From assembly GCA_031278755.1 (NCBI GenBank), contig JAITJV010000113.1, positions 1 to 12,139 of the forward strand: DNA of 12,139 nucleotides, written 5' to 3'. Position numbers and translations under genes: made by a program. Below, piece after piece: positions 1 to 7,654 of the stretch (within the stretch, counting starts at the first letter, position 1; each line of letters starts with the position of its first letter). Below the pieces are notes generated by a model that was not told the DNA's origin, searched no databases, and saw only the letters and a program-made list of their open reading frames with translations. The DNA is from Treponema sp. (lineage in GTDB: Bacteria > Spirochaetota > Spirochaetia > Treponematales > Breznakiellaceae).

Positions 1-142
1 TACCCTTGAAGGGGCCCGGGACGAGCTGTACAGGGAATTGACAAACGGCGAAACGGAGCAGGAGGATATTCGCGCCCGCGCCGCCGCGCTGCGTTCGGAT
101 CTTTTGGGCCTGCTCGCCCTTGTTTCAAAAAACGGGGAGTGA
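1..142 (+). CDS. C-terminal end of an unidentified protein (5' truncated by window)
   Basis: An open frame with codons starting at base 2 runs without a stop to TGA at 140-142 and gives 46 residues, ending in LVSKNGE. The segment is rich in charged residues and leucine/alanine (for example IRARAAALRSDLLGLLAL) and looks helical, but no family can be recognised from so short a tail. The stop lies 3 nt before the TTG start of the Rsm22-like gene, and the ribosome binding site of that gene lies inside this tail. The two genes are therefore probably co-transcribed and perhaps translationally coupled. Composition matches the next gene. The coding call rests on the uninterrupted frame and the tight junction. 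Confidence 0.6.
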   Translation, partial: TLEGARDELYRELTNGETEQEDIRARAAALRSDLLGLLALVSKNGE

Positions 143-145
143 TCC

Positions 146-1309
146 TTGTTTGACGATCTTTCCTCCGAAGCGCGCCGCATACTTGATGCAGTTCCCGGTC
201 TTGTCGAAAAAACATTTCCCCTCCCCGCGCGTTTCCGAAAAAGCCTTCCCCGCGGTATTGCCGAACTTTCCCGTTTTCTTACGTCGGGCCGCGGGGAACG
301 CGGGACGTCTTACCTCGGAAAGCCGGATCTTCTTTCGGCGTATCTCCGCTATTTTCTTCCCTGGAATCTCTACCGCCTCTGCCGTCTTCTGCCGTCCCTG
401 CCCCTTTCGCTGGCCGAAGGAGATGCGGTTACCGATCTTGGATCAGGCCCTCTTACTTTTCCCGCGGCGCTCTGGATATCACGCCCCGATCTGCGGAACG
501 TTCCCCTGGAATTCCGCTGCCTTGACAGGACTCCCGCCGTCCTTGACGCGGGAAAGCGTTTCTTTGCCGCCCTGACGGAACATTCCGCCGGTTCATCAGG
601 CGCGGGGTCTTTATGGAAGACAAGGACCATTCCGGAAACTCTGGGCGTTCCCGTGCACGGAAAGCCCGCGGCGCTGGTAAGCGCGGTGAATTTTTTGAAC
701 GAGTTGTATCAGGATATTCCGCATACGTCACGGCGGGGTCTTGAAAGGGCGGCTCATTTATACGCGGGGATCATCGACCGCCTTGCGGGAGGCGCCGTTC
801 TTGTGGTTGAACCGGGAACGCCGCGTTCAGGGGAATTTATTTCGTGCATGCGGGACGCGCTTGCCGAAAAAGGAAAGTTCCCCCTTTCTCCCTGTCCGCA
901 TACAGGCCCCTGTCCCTTCCCCGGTGGAAAGGGCGGGCGGTGGTGCCACTTTGCCTTTGATACGGAACATGCCCCGGCCGCGCTGCACAAACTTTCCGCC
1001 GCCGCAGGAATTCCAAAAGAACGCGCCGTCTTGAGTTTTCTCTTTTCAGGTCCCGAAAATCCGAAGCCCGCCGCGGAACTTGTTCGTGTCATTTCCGATC
1101 TTTTTCCGGTAAAACCGACGGGCCGGGCCGGAAGCTATGGACGCTACGGCTGTTCGTTAAAAGGACCGGTGCTGATCCGCGGCGAAAGGCCGTTCATGGA
1201 AACGCTTGTTTCAGGCTCTCTTTTCGCGCCCCCTTTGGAAGCATCCGGGGAACGGGACAAAAAAAGCGGCGCCCTTATCGTCAGTGGTGAACGAATATCC
1301 TTACAATAA
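146..1309 (+). CDS. Rsm22-family (METTL17-like) ribosomal small-subunit methyltransferase-like protein
   Basis: This 387-residue protein has the hallmarks of the Rsm22 family, SAM-fold proteins that act on or assemble with the small ribosomal subunit. Seen directly: the SAM-binding glycine motif DLGSGPLT at about 97-104, NFLNEL at 182-187, the VVEPGTP strand/loop at 220-226, and the cysteine segment CPHTGPCPF followed by WCHF, with Cys250, Cys256 and Cys267, then Cys336 in YGCSLKG. In mitochondrial Rsm22/METTL17 four cysteines in this arrangement hold a [4Fe-4S] cluster, so a cluster here is a reasonable inference. The start is TTG at 146, chosen because GGGGAG at 134-139 lies 6 nt upstream. 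No signal peptide is present, so it should be cytoplasmic. It follows the upstream frame by 3 nt. Whether it still methylates RNA cannot be read from the sequence. Confidence 0.85.
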   Translation: MFDDLSSEARRILDAVPGLVEKTFPLPARFRKSLPRGIAELSRFLTSGRGERGTSYLGKPDLLSAYLRYFLPWNLYRLCRLLPSLPLSLAEGDAVTDLGSGPLTFPAALWISRPDLRNVPLEFRCLDRTPAVLDAGKRFFAALTEHSAGSSGAGSLWKTRTIPETLGVPVHGKPAALVSAVNFLNELYQDIPHTSRRGLERAAHLYAGIIDRLAGGAVLVVEPGTPRSGEFISCMRDALAEKGKFPLSPCPHTGPCPFPGGKGGRWCHFAFDTEHAPAALHKLSAAAGIPKERAVLSFLFSGPENPKPAAELVRVISDLFPVKPTGRAGSYGRYGCSLKGPVLIRGERPFMETLVSGSLFAPPLEASGERDKKSGALIVSGERISLQ

Positions 1310-1334
1310 TTTGAATAACGCATATAATAATGCC

Positions 1335-2279
1335 ATGGGGAATTTTACAAAGGGAGCTTTTTTTCTTTTGGCCGCCGTGCTTGTTTCATGCGGCGCAGAA
1401 TCGCAGCGCGGCGTGTCGCCGCGCGATAGTGCGGTGCAGGATGCCGGAGAAGAAACAGGCGTGTCCGAAGACGCGGCGTCCGAAAGCCCGGAGGGCGATC
1501 TTGAGGACGCCATTGCCCGCCTTTCACGGGCCGCGGACGGTACGCAGCCGGCCGGGGACTTTTGGAACCGTCTGCGGCTGATCCTTGAAAAGGCGGAAAT
1601 ACCCGAAGATATTTCCCGCAATATACTTTCCACAGTAATGGAAAGCCCTTCTTTTATTCTGGATCTTCTTTTCTGCCTTGAAGGCGATCCCTTTTTGTAT
1701 GCTCTGGTTGACAAGCAGCACGCCCTTCCTGACCGCTACGAACCTTCCGATCTTGTTCCGTTGGGCGGAGGATCGTACCGGGTAAGCCGGGACGATCTGC
1801 GGCTCAGGGAAGCGGCCGCCCTGTCCCTTGAAGAGATGGCCGCCGCCGCGAAAAAGGAGGGCGTTATCATCACCGTTTCATCGGCCTACCGTTCCTTTGA
1901 TTACCAGGTTGAAGTGTACGAACGAAATGTGCGTGAAATGGGAAAGGCCGCGGCGGACAGGGAGTCCGCCCGTCCCGGCTTCAGCCAGCATCAGACGGGC
2001 CTTACTGCCGACTTCGGCTCAATCACCGACGCCTTTGCCGAAACGGAGGCCGGCCGCTGGATGGCGGCGAACGCCGGCCGTTTCGGATGGTCTCTTTCAT
2101 TTCCCCAGGGTTACGAAGACGTTACGGGCTACCGTTGGGAAAGCTGGCATTTCCGTTATACAGGAAAGGAGCTTAACGCCTTCATTGATGCGTATTTCGG
2201 CGGCATTCAGCAGTACGCCCTGCGCTTCATACATGAGTGGAAGACCGCTGAACAGACAGCCTCTTCAGTTCAGGAATGA
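1335..2279 (+). CDS. Lipoprotein D-alanyl-D-alanine carboxypeptidase, VanY/M15B family
   Basis: The 314-residue protein is predicted to trim the terminal D-Ala from peptidoglycan stem peptides or to process related peptides in the periplasm. The N-terminus is a lipoprotein signal with lipobox LVSC at 16-19 (lipid-bearing Cys19). A low-complexity acidic linker follows to about residue 55, then a helical spacer. The M15B zinc peptidase domain occupies about 130-300: SSAYRS; SQHQTGLTADF with ligands His219 and Asp226; and ESWHFRY with catalytic Glu269 and ligand His272. All catalytic residues are present. The ATG at 1335 is preferred because the signal peptide begins there, although no good Shine-Dalgarno precedes it. 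An in-frame TTG at 1311 would add eight residues. It starts 25 nt after the Rsm22-like gene, so it may be in the same operon. Its last 53 bp overlap the convergent MATE gene. Confidence 0.88.
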   Translation: MGNFTKGAFFLLAAVLVSCGAESQRGVSPRDSAVQDAGEETGVSEDAASESPEGDLEDAIARLSRAADGTQPAGDFWNRLRLILEKAEIPEDISRNILSTVMESPSFILDLLFCLEGDPFLYALVDKQHALPDRYEPSDLVPLGGGSYRVSRDDLRLREAAALSLEEMAAAAKKEGVIITVSSAYRSFDYQVEVYERNVREMGKAAADRESARPGFSQHQTGLTADFGSITDAFAETEAGRWMAANAGRFGWSLSFPQGYEDVTGYRWESWHFRYTGKELNAFIDAYFGGIQQYALRFIHEWKTAEQTASSVQE

Positions 2280-3693
2280 TCATAATCCCCGTAAGGATAA
2301 AAGAAAAGCCGTCGGCCACAGGTCCCGATGCCACGACTCCCCAAAGGCGCCAGATACGGCCGAAGATCAGCATACAGGGGATAAGGGCGATGAACTGTCT
2401 CAGGGTGGTGAGAAATATCGAAAGTTTCGGCCTTCCCGTAACCACGAAGAAATTCGCCGACACAATTTGAAAGCCGTTTACGGGAAGCAGAAGAAGCATT
2501 GCCCGCAAGGCCCAGGGCGCGAAGCGGAGCAGGGCGGAACTGCCGTCGGGGGCGAAGAATTTTATCAGCGCAAGGGGGAATAGCTGGCCTATGGCGAAAC
2601 CTGCGATGCAGATCGCCGTCGCGGCGCCCGTGGCCCCAAGGTAGGCGGTGCGCACGCGTCCGTATTTTTTTGCTCCGTAGTTGTAGCCCAGAATGGGCTG
2701 CGCCCCCTGATTAATCCCGAAAACAGGCATGAGTATAATCATGTTTACAGCGCCTGCGATGTTCATTCCGGAAAGGGCTATGTCGCCGCCGTTTTCCACG
2801 CCCAGCGATTCGGCGCCGTACCAGCCCATGCTGGTATTGTAAAGCAACTGTACGCCCGACATGATAAACTGAAGCAGAAACTGCGCGGAACCGAACGCCA
2901 TGATTTGCCCGACGATGGACAAACTGGGCCTGAAACTTCTCCTTTTGAGTTTTATTACCGCCCTGTTTCCAAGGCTGAACGAGAGGATCCAGATCGCGGA
3001 AACAGCCTGCGAGATGATGGTCGCCCATGCGGCCCCTTCAACCCCCCATTCCAGGGCGAAAATAAAAACAGGATCGAGGATCATGTTCAGCCCTGCGCCG
3101 AGCACCATGCTGATCATAGTTACGGTGGGAAAGCCCTGCGCCCTGGTACAGTGGGAAAAACCGAAGCCTACCATCATGAAAGGGCAGCCGTAGAGTATAA
3201 TACGGAAGTAGCTGCGGGCGTAGTCCAGTGAAACACTGCCTTTCTGGGCGCCGAGGATCGAAAGAATAGGTTCAAGAAAGGCAAGCCCCAGGATCGTCAT
3301 CAGGAATCCCGTAACCGCAAGGAGCAGGAAACAGTGGTTGAGGGCGTTTTCCGCCTCGTTCCGCCTGCCCTGCCCGAGCCGTATGGAGATCATATTGGCC
3401 GCGCCTATGCCGAAAAGCATGGCGAACGCCATGCTTATGGTCATGAGGGGAAGGACGAGGGAAAGCCCCCCCAGGGCCACCTCGTTTACGCCGCGGCCTA
3501 CAAAAATACGGTCTACTACATTGTAAAGGGCGTTGACCAGCATGCCCGTAACGGCGGGCAGGGAAAAACGGAGAAGCAGCCTGCCGACCCTTTCGGTGCC
3601 GAGACGGTCTGCAGCGTCTTCCTTGCGATTTTGGGCAGGAGTATTTCGTAAAGCCCTATCCTGCGGAGATACATCAATTGGTGAGTCTGGCAA
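2227..3693 (-). CDS. MATE-family multidrug/cation antiporter
   Basis: The 488-residue polytopic inner-membrane protein belongs to the MATE family (MepA/DinF-like branch), which exports drugs or metabolites in exchange for Na+ or H+. After a hydrophilic N-terminus of about 35 residues, the first membrane helix carries the family pattern LPAVTGMLVNALYNVVDRIFVG (Pro46, Asp61, Gly66), and about twelve hydrophobic segments follow. The second half contains the conserved GYNYGAKKYGR loop. Length is slightly above the usual 440-460 because of the N-terminal tail. The start is TTG at 3693-3691, supported by AAGGAG with a 6-nt spacer. The next in-frame Met (residue 51) lies inside the first helix and would break it. 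The gene is monocistronic, and its 3' end overlaps the VanY-like gene by 53 bp in convergent orientation. The substrate cannot be predicted. Confidence 0.9.
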   Translation of the reverse strand: MPDSPIDVSPQDRALRNTPAQNRKEDAADRLGTERVGRLLLRFSLPAVTGMLVNALYNVVDRIFVGRGVNEVALGGLSLVLPLMTISMAFAMLFGIGAANMISIRLGQGRRNEAENALNHCFLLLAVTGFLMTILGLAFLEPILSILGAQKGSVSLDYARSYFRIILYGCPFMMVGFGFSHCTRAQGFPTVTMISMVLGAGLNMILDPVFIFALEWGVEGAAWATIISQAVSAIWILSFSLGNRAVIKLKRRSFRPSLSIVGQIMAFGSAQFLLQFIMSGVQLLYNTSMGWYGAESLGVENGGDIALSGMNIAGAVNMIILMPVFGINQGAQPILGYNYGAKKYGRVRTAYLGATGAATAICIAGFAIGQLFPLALIKFFAPDGSSALLRFAPWALRAMLLLLPVNGFQIVSANFFVVTGRPKLSIFLTTLRQFIALIPCMLIFGRIWRLWGVVASGPVADGFSFILTGIMIIPELKRLSVQRSSTHV

Positions 3694-4023
3694 AAAGTTC
3701 TCCTTATATTCGTGCTGGGGGGTTTAATAAGAACCCGCCCGCCAGTTTACGGGGGAGCTTCAGGGCGCTTAAAAAGGTATTAACCCCCGAATACAAATAC
3801 CTTATGAGAATAACATACCTCGTCCCTTCAGGGTGAGGTTGTTGATCCATGGCGCATAAAACCTTACAAATCTTGTCAGGATCAGCCGGCGCGTCAGCTT
3901 TGACTAAATTGCAAGTTTTCTTTTTTTTCATAAAAAATATACTCTTTTTTAACATTATGTGGTAGAATAATTCAGTGTTTTCAACCTCCCCGAAAGGGTA
4001 TAATCAGTATGAAGGAGCAGTGT
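3694..4023. other. Divergent intergenic region with small inverted repeats
   Basis: This 330-bp stretch separates the leftward MATE gene from the rightward secreted-protein gene and should hold both promoters. Seen in it: an 8-bp inverted repeat AAGGTATT/AATACCTT (3774-3781 and 3796-3803); a small hairpin CCTC-GT-CCC-TTCA-GGG-T-GAGG (3818-3838); and an AT-rich tract at 3909-3970 with a TAGAAT hexamer at 3963-3968 that could be the -10 box for the rightward gene. No convincing -35 pairs with it. The MATE Shine-Dalgarno lies at the left end. A leftward open frame of 83 codons (3704-3955) crosses the region but has no recognisable family, and it reads through the hairpins and AT tract, so I do not call it a gene. 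Confidence 0.5.
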
Positions 4024-4671
4024 ATGAAACGAATCGTTTTTTTCCTGACGGGTTTGGCTCTTGCGGCGTCATTGTCCGCCCAGGTCAACCTCCCTGACTA
4101 CCGTTTTGCCTCGGGAAACTGGAGTATTTCCGGTTCCCGCCTCTATCAAAATGATGCGAACGCCGGGCTTGCCAAGGTGAATATCCACGTTCCCCAGAAC
4201 GGCCCCATGCTTTACGCATTTAATGCCCGGTATGAATCCGGCGCTGAAGACGGCCATGGCGGGTTCGGCCTCCATATTTTCGCGGATACGGTGATTAACG
4301 CCCCTTCATGGGGAACCGGAAATTCCTATCTGCTCTGGCTTAATTATGATGAAAATCCCGTCAGCCGTTCCATACCGCGCGGTTTTAGCGCCCAGGTATA
4401 CCGCAGTTATACCAACAGCAGGATGGATCTGGTGCACAGCGTGGATCTGAACAACTATGCCTATCTTTTGACCCAGGACAACCTTTCTTACCCCGTTCCC
4501 TTTAAGATCGCCGTGGACGGCTCTTCGGGCGAAGTCCGGGTTTATGATCCCACCGACGCCGCCGGAACCGCCTATTACTATTTTTACGTAAACGGAAAAG
4601 ATGTCCCCTTAAACGGGAATTGGGTGGCGCTGAGAACCAACGGAATACGGCTTTCTTTCGCAAATCCCTGA
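4024..4671 (+). CDS. Small secreted protein of unknown function, possible beta-sandwich
   Basis: I do not recognise a named family. The 215-residue protein has a clear type I signal peptide: MKR, a hydrophobic core to about residue 16, then SLSA before the predicted cleavage after Ala19. The mature part is rich in Tyr, Asn, Ser, Gly and aromatic residues with alternating hydrophobic strands. It runs from a GNWSISGSRLYQ segment near the N-terminus to a closing GNWVALRTNGIRLSF segment, and the GGFGLHIF and YLLWLNY strands are typical of beta-sandwich (laminin G/concanavalin-like) modules. That fold is my inference. The start is ATG at 4024, with AAGGAG at 4012-4017 six nt upstream. An in-frame ATG at 4009 overlaps that site and would add MKEQC before the signal. 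The gene stands alone and ends before the hairpin at 4784. A periplasmic or surface glycan-binding role is possible but unproven. Confidence 0.75.
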   Translation: MKRIVFFLTGLALAASLSAQVNLPDYRFASGNWSISGSRLYQNDANAGLAKVNIHVPQNGPMLYAFNARYESGAEDGHGGFGLHIFADTVINAPSWGTGNSYLLWLNYDENPVSRSIPRGFSAQVYRSYTNSRMDLVHSVDLNNYAYLLTQDNLSYPVPFKIAVDGSSGEVRVYDPTDAAGTAYYYFYVNGKDVPLNGNWVALRTNGIRLSFANP

Positions 4672-4783
4672 CGGACGAAGACCGGCAAAAGGCCCGAAAA
4701 GGAACCTTCAAACTCCCAGAGGCTTTCGGGGGTTGGGGAGGTTCCGGGCGCCGGTCCGCCTGTGGTTCCATAATTCTAACGGG

Positions 4784-4818
4784 AACCTCTAAAAATTTCA
4801 GTTTTTAGAGGTTTTCTT
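4784..4818 (+). terminator. Strong intrinsic terminator between convergent genes
   Basis: A perfect 12-bp stem AACCTCTAAAAA / TTTTTAGAGGTT (4784-4795 and 4802-4813) encloses the six-base loop TTTCAG and runs into a TTTTCTT tract (4812-4818). It lies 113 bp after the secreted-protein gene and just beyond the stop of the leftward GH127 gene. It has a proper T-tract on the plus strand. On the minus strand the stem is followed by TTCCCG, so leftward termination would be weaker. Confidence 0.8.
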
Positions 4819-4822
4819 GCCC

Positions 4823-6640
4823 CTAATAATCATTTGCCCGGGGATGAAAATGAGGATAGCATGAGAAAAGTTCATCCTTTATTTCAAAATAGGGCAGCAT
4901 AAAGAATTCCGGATACCCTTCAATATTAAAATGAAGTTCTTTGCCGGCCGGCTTAAGCCACTCGGAGTATTTTTCCGGATCTTTATTCAGAAGAATGCGT
5001 CCGTTATTATCGGCGGGGGCAAATTCCACGCCGCTTGATCCGGCGACCGCCATCAGCAGGGGGCCGTATTCAAACGCCCAGCGTTTATAGGCGACGGGCG
5101 GTTCGGCGCGTTCGTCGTAATATTCTTCCGCGCCGTGGTACAGCGTCTTTGACCAGCGGAAGCGCAGATCAAATTCAACTTCATGGGCGCCGCTCCAGTC
5201 CTTTTCAATTGAAAGATATGAACCTGCTTCTCCCCGGTATCTGTCTTTTCCGTCCGCCGTAACGGCGACAGGTCCGTCCGTCCAGGCGGGAATGCGCAGT
5301 TTAAGGGTGAATGTTTGTTTTCCCTGTCCTTCGATGCGGATTTTTACCCTGCCGTCATACGGCAGCTTTGTTATGGTTTCCACCTTAACGGAGGCCCCGT
5401 TTCTGTTCCAGTTAAATTCGGAGGCGTTGTAAATATCAACATAAAGGGAATCGTCGTTTACACTGTAGAGGAATTCCGGCAGCAGGCCGAAGAGACGGGC
5501 GCCGACGCCGCAGCAACAGTGCACGAGGCCGCTCTTTTGTTTGTATTTATCAATCCATGCAAAATAGCGTATGCCCTCAGAGCCGTCCTGATTTGCAATG
5601 GCAATATTATAAAGCGATTTTTCAATTTCATTAACATATTCCTCTTTGTCGGGGAACAGGCGGTGAAGACGCTGGTTAAGCAGTATCCAGAAAGATGTAC
5701 AGCAAAGTTCATTGTACGGCCTTGGAGGGGAAAGCCAGTTACAGCCCGGATGGGCGTCAAGAAATTCGCACATGACTATGCCGCCGCCTACATGCTGCCA
5801 GTCCTGTTTGTACATTTCATAGGCATTCATCACCGCCCGCAGGTAGTAGTGTTTTCCGGTGGCGCGGTAAAGATCCAGATAACCTTCAAACGCTTCAAGC
5901 TCCGTACCGTGGGGGTGCGGTTCAACGCCGGGCTGCTTGCGGGTTTCAATAGCGTTTGGCTCCCGCATGATAAACTGGCCGAGCCGCCAGTCTTCTTCAT
6001 AATACTGCACGGTATTTTCAATGTCTTCAGGTTTTCCGATTGGAGTATTGTAAACAAAAGGGCTGCAGACAAGCCCCTGAAAGGCCAGCGACAAATATTT
6101 GATTACCGGAAGATCATCGCAGCGGTTAAACCAGTCCTGCCAGCGGCGCAGCATATCCATTGCGTGCGGATTGCCGCCAAGGGCGGCGGCGTAAAGCCCG
6201 TATGTAAGCCAGATGCGTACATAATGGGGGTACTCCAGCGTTCCGAACTGTTCCTTCGGTACGGCCATAAGGTACCCGTCGTCTTCACTGCAGGACTTTA
6301 TTTCGTCAATGATGGTATTAACCAGCTTCTCAAGATTTGCGTCGCTTGTCCATCTGAGCGCATTTCCCGCGCCCATCAGGATCATGCCGGCGGTCTGCCC
6401 CTTGATATTGTCTTCAAAATGCCCCCGGTAAGGTTTGCCCGGAGCGGTCTTTCCCGCTTTTTTTCTGAACCAGTACAGCGCCGCGTCAATATCTATTTTT
6501 TGCAGGTAGCCTATATTATTTCGAAATACCTCCGCAAAAAGGCCTTTGATCAAAGATACTCCGTAAAGAGGTGAAAAAATCCTGTCGGGTACCTTGTTTT
6601 TTTTGTTGTTGTCCAGAATCTGTATGGTAAGCCTGCTCAT
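4823..6640 (-). CDS. GH127 (DUF1680) glycoside hydrolase, beta-L-arabinofuranosidase-like
   Basis: The 605-residue protein has the DUF1680/GH127 layout: an (alpha/alpha)6-type barrel to about residue 395, then beta-sandwich domains (strands such as FTLKLRIPAW near 444-453). GH127 enzymes split beta-L-arabinofuranosides and related plant-glycan linkages using a zinc-bound cysteine nucleophile. The matching residues are visible: Glu311 and Cys313 in ELCC, and Cys375-Cys376 in HCCCG, which fit the E-x-C and CC zinc/nucleophile sites of the family. By position His244 and Glu292 may match the substrate-binding His and the acid residue, with a short insert before Glu311. There is no signal peptide, so it should act in the cytoplasm on imported oligosaccharides. 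The start ATG at 6640 has GGGAG upstream, overlapping the end of the kinase gene, whose stop is only 3 nt away. It is the last gene of the operon. The exact linkage cleaved is not deducible. Confidence 0.85.
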   Translation of the reverse strand: MSRLTIQILDNNKKNKVPDRIFSPLYGVSLIKGLFAEVFRNNIGYLQKIDIDAALYWFRKKAGKTAPGKPYRGHFEDNIKGQTAGMILMGAGNALRWTSDANLEKLVNTIIDEIKSCSEDDGYLMAVPKEQFGTLEYPHYVRIWLTYGLYAAALGGNPHAMDMLRRWQDWFNRCDDLPVIKYLSLAFQGLVCSPFVYNTPIGKPEDIENTVQYYEEDWRLGQFIMREPNAIETRKQPGVEPHPHGTELEAFEGYLDLYRATGKHYYLRAVMNAYEMYKQDWQHVGGGIVMCEFLDAHPGCNWLSPPRPYNELCCTSFWILLNQRLHRLFPDKEEYVNEIEKSLYNIAIANQDGSEGIRYFAWIDKYKQKSGLVHCCCGVGARLFGLLPEFLYSVNDDSLYVDIYNASEFNWNRNGASVKVETITKLPYDGRVKIRIEGQGKQTFTLKLRIPAWTDGPVAVTADGKDRYRGEAGSYLSIEKDWSGAHEVEFDLRFRWSKTLYHGAEEYYDERAEPPVAYKRWAFEYGPLLMAVAGSSGVEFAPADNNGRILLNKDPEKYSEWLKPAGKELHFNIEGYPEFFMLPYFEIKDELFSCYPHFHPRANDY

Positions 6641-6643
6641 AAT

Positions 6644-7654
6644 TTAATCTCCCTGTAATTTGTATTTTTCACCCAGGGCCAAAAGTTCGTTTAAGGACCG
6701 GGCGCCTGAAATGGAATCCGTGCTGGAAAGATTTGCCGCGGCTGAACAGTTTGCCAGATTCAGCGTTCTCAAAGGATCCCATCCATGGTAAAAAGCATAG
6801 AGCGCGCCTGCCGCAAAGGCGTCCCCGGCGCCGACAGTACCCTTGATATAGTCTCCGGGAACGTCAATCGAAGGCATGGAGCAATAACCGTCCGGGCCAA
6901 GAAGATAGCCCCCCTCAGGGCTGTGCAGTATCACCGTGTCCAGAACACCCAGATCCTTCAGTTTTGCGCAGGCGTCTTTCATCGCCCCTTCCAGCAGCTT
7001 CCCTGTTTCGTCCCGTACCTTGATTCCGGCAACCATGGAACCTTCAACTTCGTTGATGACAAGATAATCACAGTGCTTCAGGGCCGGCCTTACGATCCTG
7101 GCAAAACGGTCCGAATCTTCGCTTACAACGTCCATGGAAGTTTTAACGCCCGTATCTCTGGCTTTTGCCAGAGTCCGGGCCATCACAGTGCCGTACTCAG
7201 GATCTTCACGGTCAAAACGATCCAGCAGCAGGGCGTATCCGATATGGAAAAGATCGGCGTCAAGCGAGTCAAAATCTATGTCCCCCATATCAAAGACGCT
7301 GTTCGATCCCCGGAGGTTGAAAAAAGTCCTGGTGTTGTCCGCCCTGGATGTAATTACATCCGTGTAGCCCGTTGCCGCTCCGGGCAGGAATTTTATCCGG
7401 GAGTGATCGATTCCATATTTATCAAAGAGGTCTATTATAAAGCGGCTTCTTTCATCTTCGCCCAGAACGCTTACGGCCCTGAGGGGAAGGGACGGATCCA
7501 TCTTTGCGAGATCTATAATGGTGTTGCTGACGCAGCCCCCTATAGCCATACGTTCTTCGATAATATTGGCAAGCATGCCTTTACGGGGGAAGCTTTCTAC
7601 AACCTTGATATAGTCTACAAAGATGTTGCCGGCAATAACTATTCCTTTTTTCAT
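6644..7654 (-). CDS. PfkB-family carbohydrate kinase
   Basis: The 336-residue protein belongs to the ribokinase/PfkB superfamily, which transfers the ATP gamma-phosphate to a sugar hydroxymethyl group. Motifs in order: GNIFVD at 9-14 (substrate-binding Asp14); the glycine pair and Asn in AIGGCVSN at 37-44; NEVEG at 201-205, the NxxE element that handles Mg2+; and GTVGAGDAFAAG at 272-283, with catalytic base Asp278 and the anion hole. Length is typical. The start ATG overlaps the TGA of the isomerase gene in an ATGA junction, so translation is probably coupled, and the GH127 gene starts 3 nt after its stop. Context suggests that it phosphorylates the ketose made by the isomerase. Fructokinase-, ribulokinase- or deoxyketose-kinase-like roles are all possible, and sequence alone does not choose between them. 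Confidence 0.87.
   Translation of the reverse strand: MKKGIVIAGNIFVDYIKVVESFPRKGMLANIIEERMAIGGCVSNTIIDLAKMDPSLPLRAVSVLGEDERSRFIIDLFDKYGIDHSRIKFLPGAATGYTDVITSRADNTRTFFNLRGSNSVFDMGDIDFDSLDADLFHIGYALLLDRFDREDPEYGTVMARTLAKARDTGVKTSMDVVSEDSDRFARIVRPALKHCDYLVINEVEGSMVAGIKVRDETGKLLEGAMKDACAKLKDLGVLDTVILHSPEGGYLLGPDGYCSMPSIDVPGDYIKGTVGAGDAFAAGALYAFYHGWDPLRTLNLANCSAAANLSSTDSISGARSLNELLALGEKYKLQGD

Noticed and set aside
1828..2583. Plus-strand open frame spanning the end of the VanY-like gene and the antisense of the MATE gene
   Set aside because: It is basic, proline-rich and low in recognisable structure. It is out of frame with one real gene and antisense to another.
3900..3928. TTGACT at 3900-3905 as the -35 of the secreted-protein gene
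   Set aside because: No -10-like hexamer occurs at 16-18 nt. The nearest AT-rich hexamers are about 25 nt away.
3704..3955. Minus-strand frame of 83 codons upstream of the MATE gene
   Set aside because: No family is recognisable and it reads through AT-rich and hairpin sequence that is better explained as a control region. A real small gene cannot be fully excluded.
4009..4023. Upstream ATG for the secreted-protein gene
   Set aside because: The Shine-Dalgarno AAGGAG (4012-4017) lies inside this extension and is correctly spaced for ATG 4024, where the signal peptide also begins.
4693..4730. CCCGAAA/TTTCGGG stem after the secreted-protein gene as a terminator
   Set aside because: The stem is only 7 bp with a 24-nt loop and is followed by a G-rich run, not T residues. 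The hairpin at 4784 is the better terminator.
5315..6574. Long plus-strand open frame (419 codons) opposite the GH127 gene
   Set aside because: It is antisense to a gene with clear family motifs, has no ribosome site or family resemblance, and is explained by the composition of the opposite strand.
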